The notes under the pieces were generated by a model. The model was not told the DNA's origin and did not search any database. It saw only the letters and a program-made list of their open reading frames with translations. Below, piece by piece: positions 40,401 through 48,289 of a stretch of DNA of 64,000 bases. This stretch comes from DASXUX01 sp036504595 (GTDB taxonomy: Bacteria; Planctomycetota; SZUA-567; H5-PLA8), in contig DASXUX010000015.1 in NCBI GenBank assembly GCA_036504595.1, positions 1-64,000 of the forward strand, written 5' to 3'. Within the stretch, counting starts at the first letter, position 1; each line of letters begins with the position of its first letter. Position numbers and translations under genes: made by a program.

Positions 40401-41836
40401 AGCTTCGAAACTCCGTCTTCTGGACATGGTACAAGCATCCCATGAAGCCGGGCAGCGCCATCGACAACCGTAGTACGGGAATTAGAGCTGACGATCTTGA
40501 ATCTGCGCTGGCATTGTCGAAGGCGCTCGGCGAGTTCAAGTACAACATGGCGTGGCACAACGTTGCGCTCTACGACCGAGCGAAGCAGGTTCACCCACTG
40601 GCGGCAAAGCTCTTCTACGCGCCACTTAAGCCCCAGGATGCGTCATGGGCACGCGCGAAAGGGACATACGTCAACTGGCCCGATATCCTCGCCGATGGCA
40701 ATTGGATCGAGGAGGCACTTGAAGTCGAAGCCGCACTGAAACGCGCAAGAGAAATCGAAGCGACGAGTGTTGAGAAAGACAAAACCATTGCCGACCTGGA
40801 GATTGAGAACCGTGCTCTTAAGGCGCAGATTCAGCAGTCTCCACATGCGCTCCCGCGCAAGATCACGGTCAGCGAAGCTTACGCGGCGTGGTGTGCAGAC
40901 TTCGACTGCCGCTCGGAGCGCGAAAAGAAATTCGTGCTCCGCCGCGTTCGCTTCAGCCTCGAATCCCTGGAAAAAGTCCTGCTAGCCGATCTCACGGCGC
41001 AGCAGCTCAAAGCTGCAATTCTTGCCAACACGAACGTCCCGCGCGGGCCGCGCAAAGCGATCTCGACCTCAGCGCACGAGCGCAATCGACGAATCCGCGA
41101 CTGCAAGCGCTTCATCGTGTGGTGCCTGGGGACCTACGAAATCCGGCCACTCAAACGGGTGGCCTTCGGGCTTCGCTACTCTTCCCCGCAAGTGATCGCC
41201 AAGCGGCAGGAAATTGACCTCCTCGATATGAAGGCAGTCACGGCGCTGCTCACGGCGACAGACCAGGGAGCATTCGAATCTGTGGAAATGGCCGCGCTGT
41301 GCCGGGGAATGATCGGCTTGCTTGCGTACGCGGGACTGCGGCTCGGAGAACTCTGCGCGCTGCGCTGGGAGCATGTGGACGAGACCGCCCAGCTTATCAG
41401 CCTCGTCGATTCCGTGACGAAGCAATTGAAGACGGAAAAATCGAACCGGGTGGTCAAGCCTCTGCCAGAACTCTGGCCGCTGATTCAGCGACTGCGCCCG
41501 ATCACCGGCGCGTATGATTTCGTGATTCCGTACGACAGCAGGGGAAATTTCGAAAACAAATCGTTCCTGGTCGAGGAAGACGGCAAGGCCATCGCCAAGC
41601 TGATGACGCGAAAGCTGATCCGCCTGGAGCCGATCCTCGGCCTTGGTCGTCAAATCCCCATGCGCGCCCGGCGCACCTGCCGGACTCTGATGCTTTCGCG
41701 CGGCGTTCCCGCCCACCACGTGGACTTGATGCTCGGCCACAGCGCCCAAGTGGGACTGGCGCATTACACACACTGCCGCGAGGTAATTTCGGCTTTCAAG
41801 TACGAGAGATTGCACAGCGACGGCGCCCGCGTATAA
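40373..41836 (+). CDS. int: Tyrosine recombinase (integrase)
   Basis: The 487-residue integrase has an N-terminal arm-binding-like domain (about 1-70), a coiled linker (115-155), a SAM-like core-binding domain (165-255) and a catalytic domain. Catalytic residues are R323 (YAGLRLGEL), R433, H456 (LGHS) and nucleophile Y465 (AHYTH). The usual His of the H-x-x-R box is Met430 (MRAR). The GTG start at 40373 is seven bases after AGGAG. The gene ends 110 bp from the attR tRNA-Ser, as expected for an integrase acting there. Confidence 0.94.
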   Translation: MAEFKLSHLKLRNSVFWTWYKHPMKPGSAIDNRSTGIRADDLESALALSKALGEFKYNMAWHNVALYDRAKQVHPLAAKLFYAPLKPQDASWARAKGTYVNWPDILADGNWIEEALEVEAALKRAREIEATSVEKDKTIADLEIENRALKAQIQQSPHALPRKITVSEAYAAWCADFDCRSEREKKFVLRRVRFSLESLEKVLLADLTAQQLKAAILANTNVPRGPRKAISTSAHERNRRIRDCKRFIVWCLGTYEIRPLKRVAFGLRYSSPQVIAKRQEIDLLDMKAVTALLTATDQGAFESVEMAALCRGMIGLLAYAGLRLGELCALRWEHVDETAQLISLVDSVTKQLKTEKSNRVVKPLPELWPLIQRLRPITGAYDFVIPYDSRGNFENKSFLVEEDGKAIAKLMTRKLIRLEPILGLGRQIPMRARRTCRTLMLSRGVPAHHVDLMLGHSAQVGLAHYTHCREVISAFKYERLHSDGARV

Positions 41837-41837
41837 T
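41810..41837 (+). promoter_or_regulatory. Element-borne promoter reading into tRNA-Ser
   Basis: TTGCAC (41810-41815) and the perfect TATAAT (41832-41837) are 16 bp apart, inside the last codons of int. The expected start near 41844 is about 100 bp before the rebuilt tRNA-Ser. No gene other than the tRNA lies ahead of it. Confidence 0.65.
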
Positions 41838-41891
41838 GCTTCTTCTCGCTGAAAGAGAAATCGCGGCGAGACGGGCGTTAGGGCGCTGTTC

Positions 41892-41912
41892 ATGCTATAC
41901 GGGATGCTATAC
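41892..41912. repeat. Right putative integrase arm-type sites
   Basis: Two exact ATGCTATAC 9-mers are spaced by GGG. The first 17 bases match the left-end repeat (20372-20388). They lie 34-54 bp from attR. Confidence 0.65.
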
Positions 41913-41945
41913 AGCCGTTGCTGAACGCGCCTTGGCCCCACAGGT

Positions 41946-42035
41946 GGAGCGGTGTCCGAGCGGTTTAAGGAACACGCCTGGAAAGCGTGTAGACGGGAAA
42001 CTGTCACGTGGGTTCGAATCCCACCCGCTCCGCCA
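41946..42035 (+). tRNA. tRNA-Ser (anticodon GGA), attR
   Basis: This is a 90-nt class II tRNA with a long variable arm. Acceptor arms GGAGCGG and CCGCTCC, the anticodon stem CACGC/GCGTG with loop CTGGAAA, T-arm GGTTCGAATCC, discriminator G and an encoded CCA are all present. The first 39 bases come from the element and the rest from the host. Confidence 0.97.
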
Positions 42036-42139
42036 TATCAATCTCGTACAACTCGCGAACGCGAGCCAAGACTTAGAAGAAACCTCGCACAGACGCCTTG
42101 GCGCCATAGCTGCCGGCAGTGATAATCCACGTCTTAAAA

Positions 42140-43858
42140 TCAGTCGGACGACAGCTTCGTGCCCGGGTGCTTTGCCAAATCGATTGAGACGGGGGTGGCA
42201 AAACCTCGGATTGTGTTGTTGGAAATCGTGTGCCCGCCGGCGTTCGGGGTGCGAGGCGATGCAACAAAAATGCCAACGGCGGAGGCAGAGCCCGTGAGCG
42301 TATTGCCGACGATCGTCGAGCCGTCTCTTTCCGGCGTGACGATGACCATGCCTCTTCCCGAATCCATCGAAAGTGTGTTGTTGTTGATCGTCAGGGATTG
42401 CGGCAGCGGGCCTTCGGCGTGAATCCCGGCCCCCGATCCTTTCACCGTGATTTTGTTCCCCGTTACCACGGTGTCTTGGGCAAAAATACCCAGACAGGAA
42501 TTGCCGTCCGCCTGGCACGTAATGATGTTGTCGGCAATCCTGATCTTGCCGACATGGGAAGCATAGCTGTCCGGTCCCATGTAGTCTGCCATCAGGGATC
42601 CAAAACCTCCGCCGCCGGTCAAGTTGCCGCCCTGAACCTGGTTGTGACGGAAATCAATGTCCAATCCCCCGATGCCAAGGGCTACTGCGGTGTTTTTGTC
42701 TGGATGAAGCATGAAACGATTGTTCGTAAACCGCCAATGGGCCGCGTATTCTCCCATGCCCATTTGCTTCACTTCGAACGTACTGCCCTCCAAGACGCCA
42801 TTCTGGCTGTTTCGTTGAGGCAGTTCCAGGAGGGAGAATTGAGGACCGATGCAGGTGATCGTGTCGCGGATGAACTGGAATCCATTCAATGTGTTCAAGT
42901 TCAAACCGGTGACATTGCTTCCGCCGGGCGCAGTGTCGAGGATGAACTGATTGTCTTCGGCGCTGAACTCGAACGCTTCCGTTACAGCCAAAGGCTCAGT
43001 TCCTTGCACGATCAAGTTCTTCACTCCGATGTGGGTCGTGACAAGAGACGTCACCTTCGCCACGGAAGGAGTGGAGAATGAGCGAGCCAGGGAGGTCTTG
43101 AGCCGGAGAACGCCGTTGGAAGCGTCCACGGACGCAATCCAAGAGGTCTCCGTCGGTATGACATCGCCGCTCGTCTGGGCATAGATTGCCACGTAATCGC
43201 CGGCAGCAAAGTGCGCTGCGTCTTGCGCCTTCGCGAAAGTGACCGTGGCAGCATTCGCCTGAGTAGGCTTGAGCGAATAGAAGCCGCCGTTGTACTTGGT
43301 GTTCTGAAAGCGGATCGTGGTGTAGTCCAAACCGAAGGCGAGCATCGTATTGCGGACTTCGGTTGCTTGAGCGGGGAGAGGGTGCCGGCCGCTGGGGCCT
43401 TGAAGGAGTTTGGCGCCCTTTTGACCGGACAGCGTAATGTTCGAGCCGATGAGGAGATTGTAGAAGAACCACGGATGGGGGCTGGCGTAACAGGAGTTGA
43501 GAAGGTACGTCCGTGCCGGGAAATACACGATGCCTCCGCCGGCCGACTTGGCGGCGGCATCGATGGCCCGTTGAATGGCCGGCGTATCATCGGCGATACC
43601 GTCGCCCACGGCCCCGTACGCCGTAACGACGAATGTTTTTTCGCCCGATGTCTGACCAGCCGAATCAGCCACGGTGCGTTCGGCGACGGGCTGCGTTTGG
43701 CCATCCTGGGCCAACGCGATCGAATCGGCCAGCGTGCCGCTGAGGAGAACTGCCGCAAGTCCGGCCCGATAAATTGTTCTTGTCACGGTTGCGGTTCTCT
43801 GCGTCTTCAGGTTTGGAAATCGTGGACAAAGCACTTCGTCAAATCTGACTCGCGCCAC
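42140..43858 (-). CDS. Secreted right-handed beta-helix protein (pectate-lyase-like)
   Basis: This 572-residue protein has a signal segment (YRAGLAAVLLSGTLADSIALA, shortened here) and then the Pectate_lyase_3 start FVVTAYGAVGDGIADDTPAI followed by parallel beta-helix repeats (NNTLSMDSGRGMVIV, GNTLTGSASAVGIFVAS). Proteins of this type cleave or bind polysaccharides outside the cell; catalytic residues are not assignable. The GTG at 43858 is the furthest start; one nearer the signal peptide is possible. It is the first host gene right of the element. Confidence 0.82.
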   Translation of the reverse strand: MARVRFDEVLCPRFPNLKTQRTATVTRTIYRAGLAAVLLSGTLADSIALAQDGQTQPVAERTVADSAGQTSGEKTFVVTAYGAVGDGIADDTPAIQRAIDAAAKSAGGGIVYFPARTYLLNSCYASPHPWFFYNLLIGSNITLSGQKGAKLLQGPSGRHPLPAQATEVRNTMLAFGLDYTTIRFQNTKYNGGFYSLKPTQANAATVTFAKAQDAAHFAAGDYVAIYAQTSGDVIPTETSWIASVDASNGVLRLKTSLARSFSTPSVAKVTSLVTTHIGVKNLIVQGTEPLAVTEAFEFSAEDNQFILDTAPGGSNVTGLNLNTLNGFQFIRDTITCIGPQFSLLELPQRNSQNGVLEGSTFEVKQMGMGEYAAHWRFTNNRFMLHPDKNTAVALGIGGLDIDFRHNQVQGGNLTGGGGFGSLMADYMGPDSYASHVGKIRIADNIITCQADGNSCLGIFAQDTVVTGNKITVKGSGAGIHAEGPLPQSLTINNNTLSMDSGRGMVIVTPERDGSTIVGNTLTGSASAVGIFVASPRTPNAGGHTISNNTIRGFATPVSIDLAKHPGTKLSSD

Positions 43859-44119
43859 GGTGGTCTCACGCCTGGCGACGTTGGGGTTTTGCGCTTTGCT
43901 GCCAAAGCAACACCATAATAGCGCTGCCGCCTCCGCGCAAGAATGCCGCTGCTTTGGAGCCCTTCACGTTCACGTCGGCCAGGTAGCGAAGCGTTGTTTC
44001 CAGCGTCTTCCATTCGCCCGGATTTCCTCTTTGTGTCTGGTAGCCAGGGACTATTCTAACCGCAGGCGCTCTCGTTCTGGACGAAGGTCCGCCACATCAA
44101 CAGTTACCTCCGTGAAAAG

Positions 44120-44629
44120 GTGTCTACAGTGACACTGGCAGCAACCCCTCGTTTGACCCATGCGCAACGGCGGATCCTTGTTGGGATTGGCAATCCAATT
44201 CGGGGCGACGACGCAATCGGACTTGCCGTAGCGCGCGAGGTAAATGCCGGGCTGAAAGACCTCGGCGTCGAGTTCTGTGAACTCTCGGCCGGCGGGCTGA
44301 CGCTCATCGAACGGCTCGCCGGTTACACTCACGCGGTCATCGTGGATGCAACCATCAGCGGCAGTCGAAGGGTCGGAGAGTGCTATCGCCTGGATTGGGA
44401 GAACGGCGCCGTGTCCCAGCGCACTGGCGGGCAGCATGAACTGGGAATCGCCGAGGGACTGGAGCTGGGCCGGCGCACGGGAATGAAACTGCCGGACTTC
44501 CTTCACATCTATGTTGTCGAAGTCGCCGATGCATTCACGTTCGGCACACAGTTGAGTCCTTCAGTACAGGCGGCTGTCGCTCCTGCCGCAAACCTGATCC
44601 GTGCCCAAGAGTACGGTCTCGGCAAGTGA
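44120..44629 (+). CDS. Hydrogenase maturation protease (HyaD/HycI family)
   Basis: The 169-residue endopeptidase removes the C-terminal extension of the [NiFe]-hydrogenase large subunit after nickel insertion. The family start GIGNPIRGDDAIGLAVAREV carries the nickel-sensing Asp, and AVIVDATISG follows near residue 75. It uses a GTG start. The target is surely the large subunit encoded at 46775-48289, which has a 34-residue tail after its last cysteine motif. A GGDEF regulator gene separates it from the hydrogenase operon. Confidence 0.9.
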   Translation: MSTVTLAATPRLTHAQRRILVGIGNPIRGDDAIGLAVAREVNAGLKDLGVEFCELSAGGLTLIERLAGYTHAVIVDATISGSRRVGECYRLDWENGAVSQRTGGQHELGIAEGLELGRRTGMKLPDFLHIYVVEVADAFTFGTQLSPSVQAAVAPAANLIRAQEYGLGK

Positions 44630-44748
44630 TATAATCCACTCATCCCTGTTGCAGGATCTGAAACCGAAGTTCCCCCTTTGCACATAGCTCGTTTGTCATC
44701 GCTCCTATTTCGGTTAGAACCGTGCGTGGGTCCGGGCATGCCGCAAAG

Positions 44749-45648
44749 ATGAAGAAGCCGAGAGTCCTCGTCGTCGATGACAGCGCGACAATCCGGCGAC
44801 TGCTGGAATGTGTGCTTCGCGGCGAGAACGACGTTCTCACGGCAAGCTCCGGCAGCGCCGCCCTGCAGATGGCGCTCGACGAAAGTCCGGACTTGATCCT
44901 GCTGGACATAAGTATGCCCGAGATGGACGGGCACGAAGTCTGCAGGCGCCTGAAAGCCGAGCCGCGCACCAACGGCATCCCCGTCATCTTCGTTTCGGCG
45001 CTGGGCGAACCGGGCGACGAAGCCGCTGGCTTGAACCTGGGCGCGATCGATTACATCATCAAACCCATCAGCGCCCCGATCGTGCAGGCTCGCGTCCGCA
45101 ATCACGTGGAACTAAAACGTATCCGCGACACCCTGGCTGCTCTTTCGATGCAGGACGGCTTGACGGGCCTTGCCAACCGCCGCCGCTTTGACGAGATGTT
45201 GCAGCAGGAATGGCGCCGCGGACTGCGCCTAAGCACGCCCGTCGCCCTGATTATGTGCGACGTGGATTACTTCAAAAAGTACAACGACCATTATGGCCAC
45301 CTCTCCGGGGACGAATGCCTGAAGAGCGTGGCCAGCGCGATCAAAGCCGTCGCCTTGCGCCCAGGCGATCTTGCGGCCCGCTACGGCGGAGAGGAATTCG
45401 CGATGCTGCTGCCTCACACAGATGCCGAGGGCGCGGCGACCGTGGCCGAGAAGATACGCACCGGAGTCGAGAAACTGCGCATCGAACATGCGCGGCACGA
45501 CAGCGAGCCGTGCGTGACCTTGAGTCTGGGCGTGGCTGCACTGACGCCGGAGATGGATCAACCGGCCGAGCAACTCATCGCACGGGCTGACAAGGCGCTC
45601 TATGCAGCCAAGCACGGTGGACGCAACCGCGTGGCGTTGGCGGGGTAG
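44749..45648 (+). CDS. Response regulator with GGDEF diguanylate cyclase output
   Basis: The 299-residue, PleD-like protein has a receiver domain (VLVVDDSAT at the N-terminus, phosphorylated Asp in LILLDISMP, D53). Its output is a GGDEF domain with active-site YGGEEF. The inhibitory I-site R-x-x-D (RPGD) lies five residues before it, so product inhibition by c-di-GMP is expected. It makes c-di-GMP in the cytoplasm. A partner kinase is not adjacent; the CheA at 57984 is a candidate. A c-di-GMP-binding MshEN-type ATPase occurs 14 kb downstream. Confidence 0.93.
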   Translation: MKKPRVLVVDDSATIRRLLECVLRGENDVLTASSGSAALQMALDESPDLILLDISMPEMDGHEVCRRLKAEPRTNGIPVIFVSALGEPGDEAAGLNLGAIDYIIKPISAPIVQARVRNHVELKRIRDTLAALSMQDGLTGLANRRRFDEMLQQEWRRGLRLSTPVALIMCDVDYFKKYNDHYGHLSGDECLKSVASAIKAVALRPGDLAARYGGEEFAMLLPHTDAEGAATVAEKIRTGVEKLRIEHARHDSEPCVTLSLGVAALTPEMDQPAEQLIARADKALYAAKHGGRNRVALAG

Positions 45649-45773
45649 CGGCCTGAGTGGGGAAAGAGTAGATCCTTGGGGACCGTCCCGCCGCGGGTGA
45701 CCGAACAAAGTCGCCGAATCGCTTCACAGAAGCTTCTGGACTTCTGAACCTTCACCTCTAAACTTCTTTTCGT

Positions 45774-46778
45774 ATGCCAGCAAAACATAGGATTGCCATC
45801 TACTGGGCAGCCTCCTGCGGCGGGTGCGAAATCGCCTTCGTCAACCTGCACGAGAAGTTGCTGGACGTCGTGGAACATTTCGAACTGGCGTTCTGCCCCT
45901 GCCTGCTCGACACCAAGAAGAAGGATGTCCTCGCCTGGCCCGATCAGCACCTGGATATCACGCTCTTCAACGGCGCAATTCGTACTGACGAAAACGAAGA
46001 AATGGCGCACGTGCTGCGCCGCAAGTCCAAGATTCTGATTGCCTACGGCGCCTGCGCCCATCTCGGCGGAATCCCGGGCCTGTCCAACCTGCACACGAAG
46101 GCACAACATTTCCACGCGATTTACGAAGAGAATCCTTCGCTGGACAACGCTCGTGGAGCCGGGCCGCAAACCGAAACAAAGGTGCCCGAAGGAGTGCTGC
46201 GCCTGCCTGAATTTCACACGCAGGTCAGAACCCTGGCAGCCGTGACCAACGTCGATTACATCATTCCGGGCTGCCCGCCGGAGTCCGCACAGATCTGGAA
46301 CGTTCTCGATGCCGTGATCAAGGGCGCTCCGCTGCCGCCCAAGGGCAGTGTTCTGGGCGCTGGCTGCTCCAGTGTTTGCGATGAGTGCAAACGCAAGCGT
46401 CACGAAGATCGCAAAATCAGCGCCTTGCGCCGTTCGTGGGAGTTCGTGCCCAACGCCGAAGACTGTCTGCTTGAGCAGGGCCTGCCATGCATGGGCATCG
46501 CCACGCGGAACGGCTGCGGCGGCTTATGCCCGGAAGCCAACGCACCCTGTACGGGATGCTATGGCCCCTCGGAAGGCGTTCAGGACCAAGCCGCAAGAAT
46601 GGCCAGTGCCATCGGCGGCCTATTGGATATCGAGGCCCTGAAGGGCGTGCCGGAAGATCAGATTCCTGCACGCGTGGACGCCGCGACGCGCGGGCTTCCG
46701 GATTGCGCCGGGACGTTTCTGAAATTCGCCGTGGCCAGTTCCACGTTGGGCGGCAAGAAGTTTGGGGATCCTCTATGA
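45774..46778 (+). CDS. MvhG-like [NiFe]-hydrogenase small subunit
   Basis: The 334-residue subunit belongs to the soluble group 3 hydrogenases. It transfers electrons from the Ni-Fe site through Fe-S clusters. Conserved cysteines are in WAASCGGCE, YGACAHLGGIPG, PGCPPE and a C-terminal set (GAGCSSVC, LPCMGIATRNGCGG, CPEANAPCTGCYGP). No Tat leader is present, so it is cytoplasmic, as expected for Mvh-type enzymes. It overlaps the large-subunit start by ATGA. Confidence 0.9.
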   Translation: MPAKHRIAIYWAASCGGCEIAFVNLHEKLLDVVEHFELAFCPCLLDTKKKDVLAWPDQHLDITLFNGAIRTDENEEMAHVLRRKSKILIAYGACAHLGGIPGLSNLHTKAQHFHAIYEENPSLDNARGAGPQTETKVPEGVLRLPEFHTQVRTLAAVTNVDYIIPGCPPESAQIWNVLDAVIKGAPLPPKGSVLGAGCSSVCDECKRKRHEDRKISALRRSWEFVPNAEDCLLEQGLPCMGIATRNGCGGLCPEANAPCTGCYGPSEGVQDQAARMASAIGGLLDIEALKGVPEDQIPARVDAATRGLPDCAGTFLKFAVASSTLGGKKFGDPL

Positions 46779-48289
46779 AACAGATCTCCATCGATCCCAT
46801 GACGCGCCTGGAAGGCCACGGGCGAATCGAGATTTTCCTGGATGACGAAGGCAGCGTATCCAACGTGTACTTCCAGGTGCCCGAATTGCGCGGATTCGAG
46901 CAATTCTGCGTCGGTAGGCAAGCCGAAGACATGCCGCTGCTGACCAGCCGCATTTGCGGGGTTTGTCCCGAAGCGCACTTGATGGCCGCGACCAAAGCGC
47001 TGGACCGGCTGTTTAACGTCGATCCGCCTCCCACAGCCAAGAAGCTTCGCGAACTGCTGTACAGCGCGTTTTTCGTAACGGACCATACCACACACTTCTA
47101 CGCTCTCGGTGGACCGGACTTCATCGTCGGCCCAGACGCGCCGCCCGGCGAACGCAACATCCTGGGAGTTCTGAAGAAGGCCGGCAACGATGTCGGCCGC
47201 AGCGTGCTTCAGACGCGCGCGCGCAATCACGCGGTAATCAAGATCATCGGCGGCCGGGAAATACATCCGACGGGCGCGGTCCCCGGTGGCTGGGCCAAGA
47301 GCATCAGCGAAATCGAGCGTCAACAGATCGAGGCCGCAGCGCGGGAGAACATTACTTTCGCACTCTTTACCCTGGAACTCTTCAATGATCTCGTGCTGAA
47401 GAATCCAGCCTATAGGGAAATGGTGCTCTCCGATGTGTACCTGCACCGCACCTATTATATGGGAATGGTTGACAGCCAGAATCGATCGAACTTCTACGAC
47501 GGCCAAGTGCGCGTGGTCAGTCCCGAGGGCAAGGAAGTCCTGAAGTACGACGCTGCCGACTACGCTCAACATGTCGCCGAGCGCGTGGAGCCCTGGACGT
47601 ACCTGAAATTCCCGTACTTGAAAAAGATCGGCTGGAAGGGCTTTACCGACGGCGCGGATAGCGGTGTCTACTGCGCCACCCCGCTGTCTCGGCTCAATGT
47701 GTCGGACAGCCTGGCCACGCCACGCGCACAAAAAGCGTTCGAGAAATTCTATGAGACCTTCGGCAGCAAGAGAGCCGGCGGCCGATTCCAGCCCGTGCAC
47801 CATCGCCTGGCCACGCACTGGGCCCGGCTCATCGAATTGCTTTACGCTGCAGAACGCATGCTGGAGCTGAGCTGTGATCCGGAGATCACCTGCCCTTTCG
47901 TTCGCGTCATTCCATCCGGAAAGATCAATCCGGCCGGCGGCATCGGCTGCGTTGAGGCGCCGCGTGGCACGTTAACTCACCATTACCAGGCCGATGAGCG
48001 CGGCGTGCTGACCAAAGCAAACCTGATCGTTGGCACCACCAACAATCATGCCGCGATGGCCATGAGCCTGCGTCGGGCCGCCGAGCAACTCATCCGCAAA
48101 GGCCAGGTCGTCAGCGAGGGCGTGCTCAACCGCATCGAGATGGCCTTCCGGCTTTACGACCCCTGCTTGTCCTGCGCTACGCACGCCATCGGTCAGATGC
48201 CGCTTCAAGTCATCGTGCGCGATTCGACCGGCAAGGACGTTCGTCAGTTTTCACAGAACATCGGCACAGGCGGAGAGCGCCGGCCATGA
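46775..48289 (+). CDS. MvhA-like [NiFe]-hydrogenase large subunit
   Basis: The 504-residue catalytic subunit binds nickel through SRICGVCPEAH (C61, C64, H68) and DPCLSCATH (C464, C467, H470). A 34-residue C-terminal tail after H470 should be cut by the maturation protease. The Mvh/group 3c class fits the partner genes: small subunit, HdrA and MvhD-like protein. It splits H2 in the cytoplasm and passes electrons to the Hdr/Mvh flavin centre. It overlaps both neighbours by ATGA, so production of the subunits is coupled. Confidence 0.94.
   Translation: MKQISIDPMTRLEGHGRIEIFLDDEGSVSNVYFQVPELRGFEQFCVGRQAEDMPLLTSRICGVCPEAHLMAATKALDRLFNVDPPPTAKKLRELLYSAFFVTDHTTHFYALGGPDFIVGPDAPPGERNILGVLKKAGNDVGRSVLQTRARNHAVIKIIGGREIHPTGAVPGGWAKSISEIERQQIEAAARENITFALFTLELFNDLVLKNPAYREMVLSDVYLHRTYYMGMVDSQNRSNFYDGQVRVVSPEGKEVLKYDAADYAQHVAERVEPWTYLKFPYLKKIGWKGFTDGADSGVYCATPLSRLNVSDSLATPRAQKAFEKFYETFGSKRAGGRFQPVHHRLATHWARLIELLYAAERMLELSCDPEITCPFVRVIPSGKINPAGGIGCVEAPRGTLTHHYQADERGVLTKANLIVGTTNNHAAMAMSLRRAAEQLIRKGQVVSEGVLNRIEMAFRLYDPCLSCATHAIGQMPLQVIVRDSTGKDVRQFSQNIGTGGERRP

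Larger units (their letters stand above)
20256..41984. mobile_element. 21.7-kb integrative element in tRNA-Ser(GGA)
   Basis: Exact 39-bp direct repeats (20256-20294 and 41946-41984) bound 21,690 bp per repeat unit. A tyrosine integrase gene ends 110 bp from the right repeat. Shorter repeats built on ATGCTATACGGGATGCT lie just inside both ends. Cargo includes type I restriction-modification, a DUF5343/HEPN-like pair, a serine recombinase, Rep-like and DNA polymerase genes, and many orphan small genes. No capsid, portal, terminase or conjugation gene is recognisable, so it is neither a complete prophage nor a self-transmissible ICE. It fits an integrative plasmid-like element or phage satellite. 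Confidence 0.93.

Noticed and set aside
35652..41836. Element considered as a complete prophage
   Set aside because: Polymerase and integrase are phage-like, but no capsid, portal, terminase, tail or lysis gene is recognisable.
41069..42007. Minus-strand open frame spanning the integrase end and tRNA-Ser
   Set aside because: It runs through a tRNA gene and opposite integrase catalytic motifs, so it is a shadow frame.
46543..46563. ACGGGATGCTATGG inside the hydrogenase small subunit gene, similar to the integrase arm repeat
   Set aside because: It is a short partial match inside conserved cysteine codons (CTGCYGP), so chance explains it.
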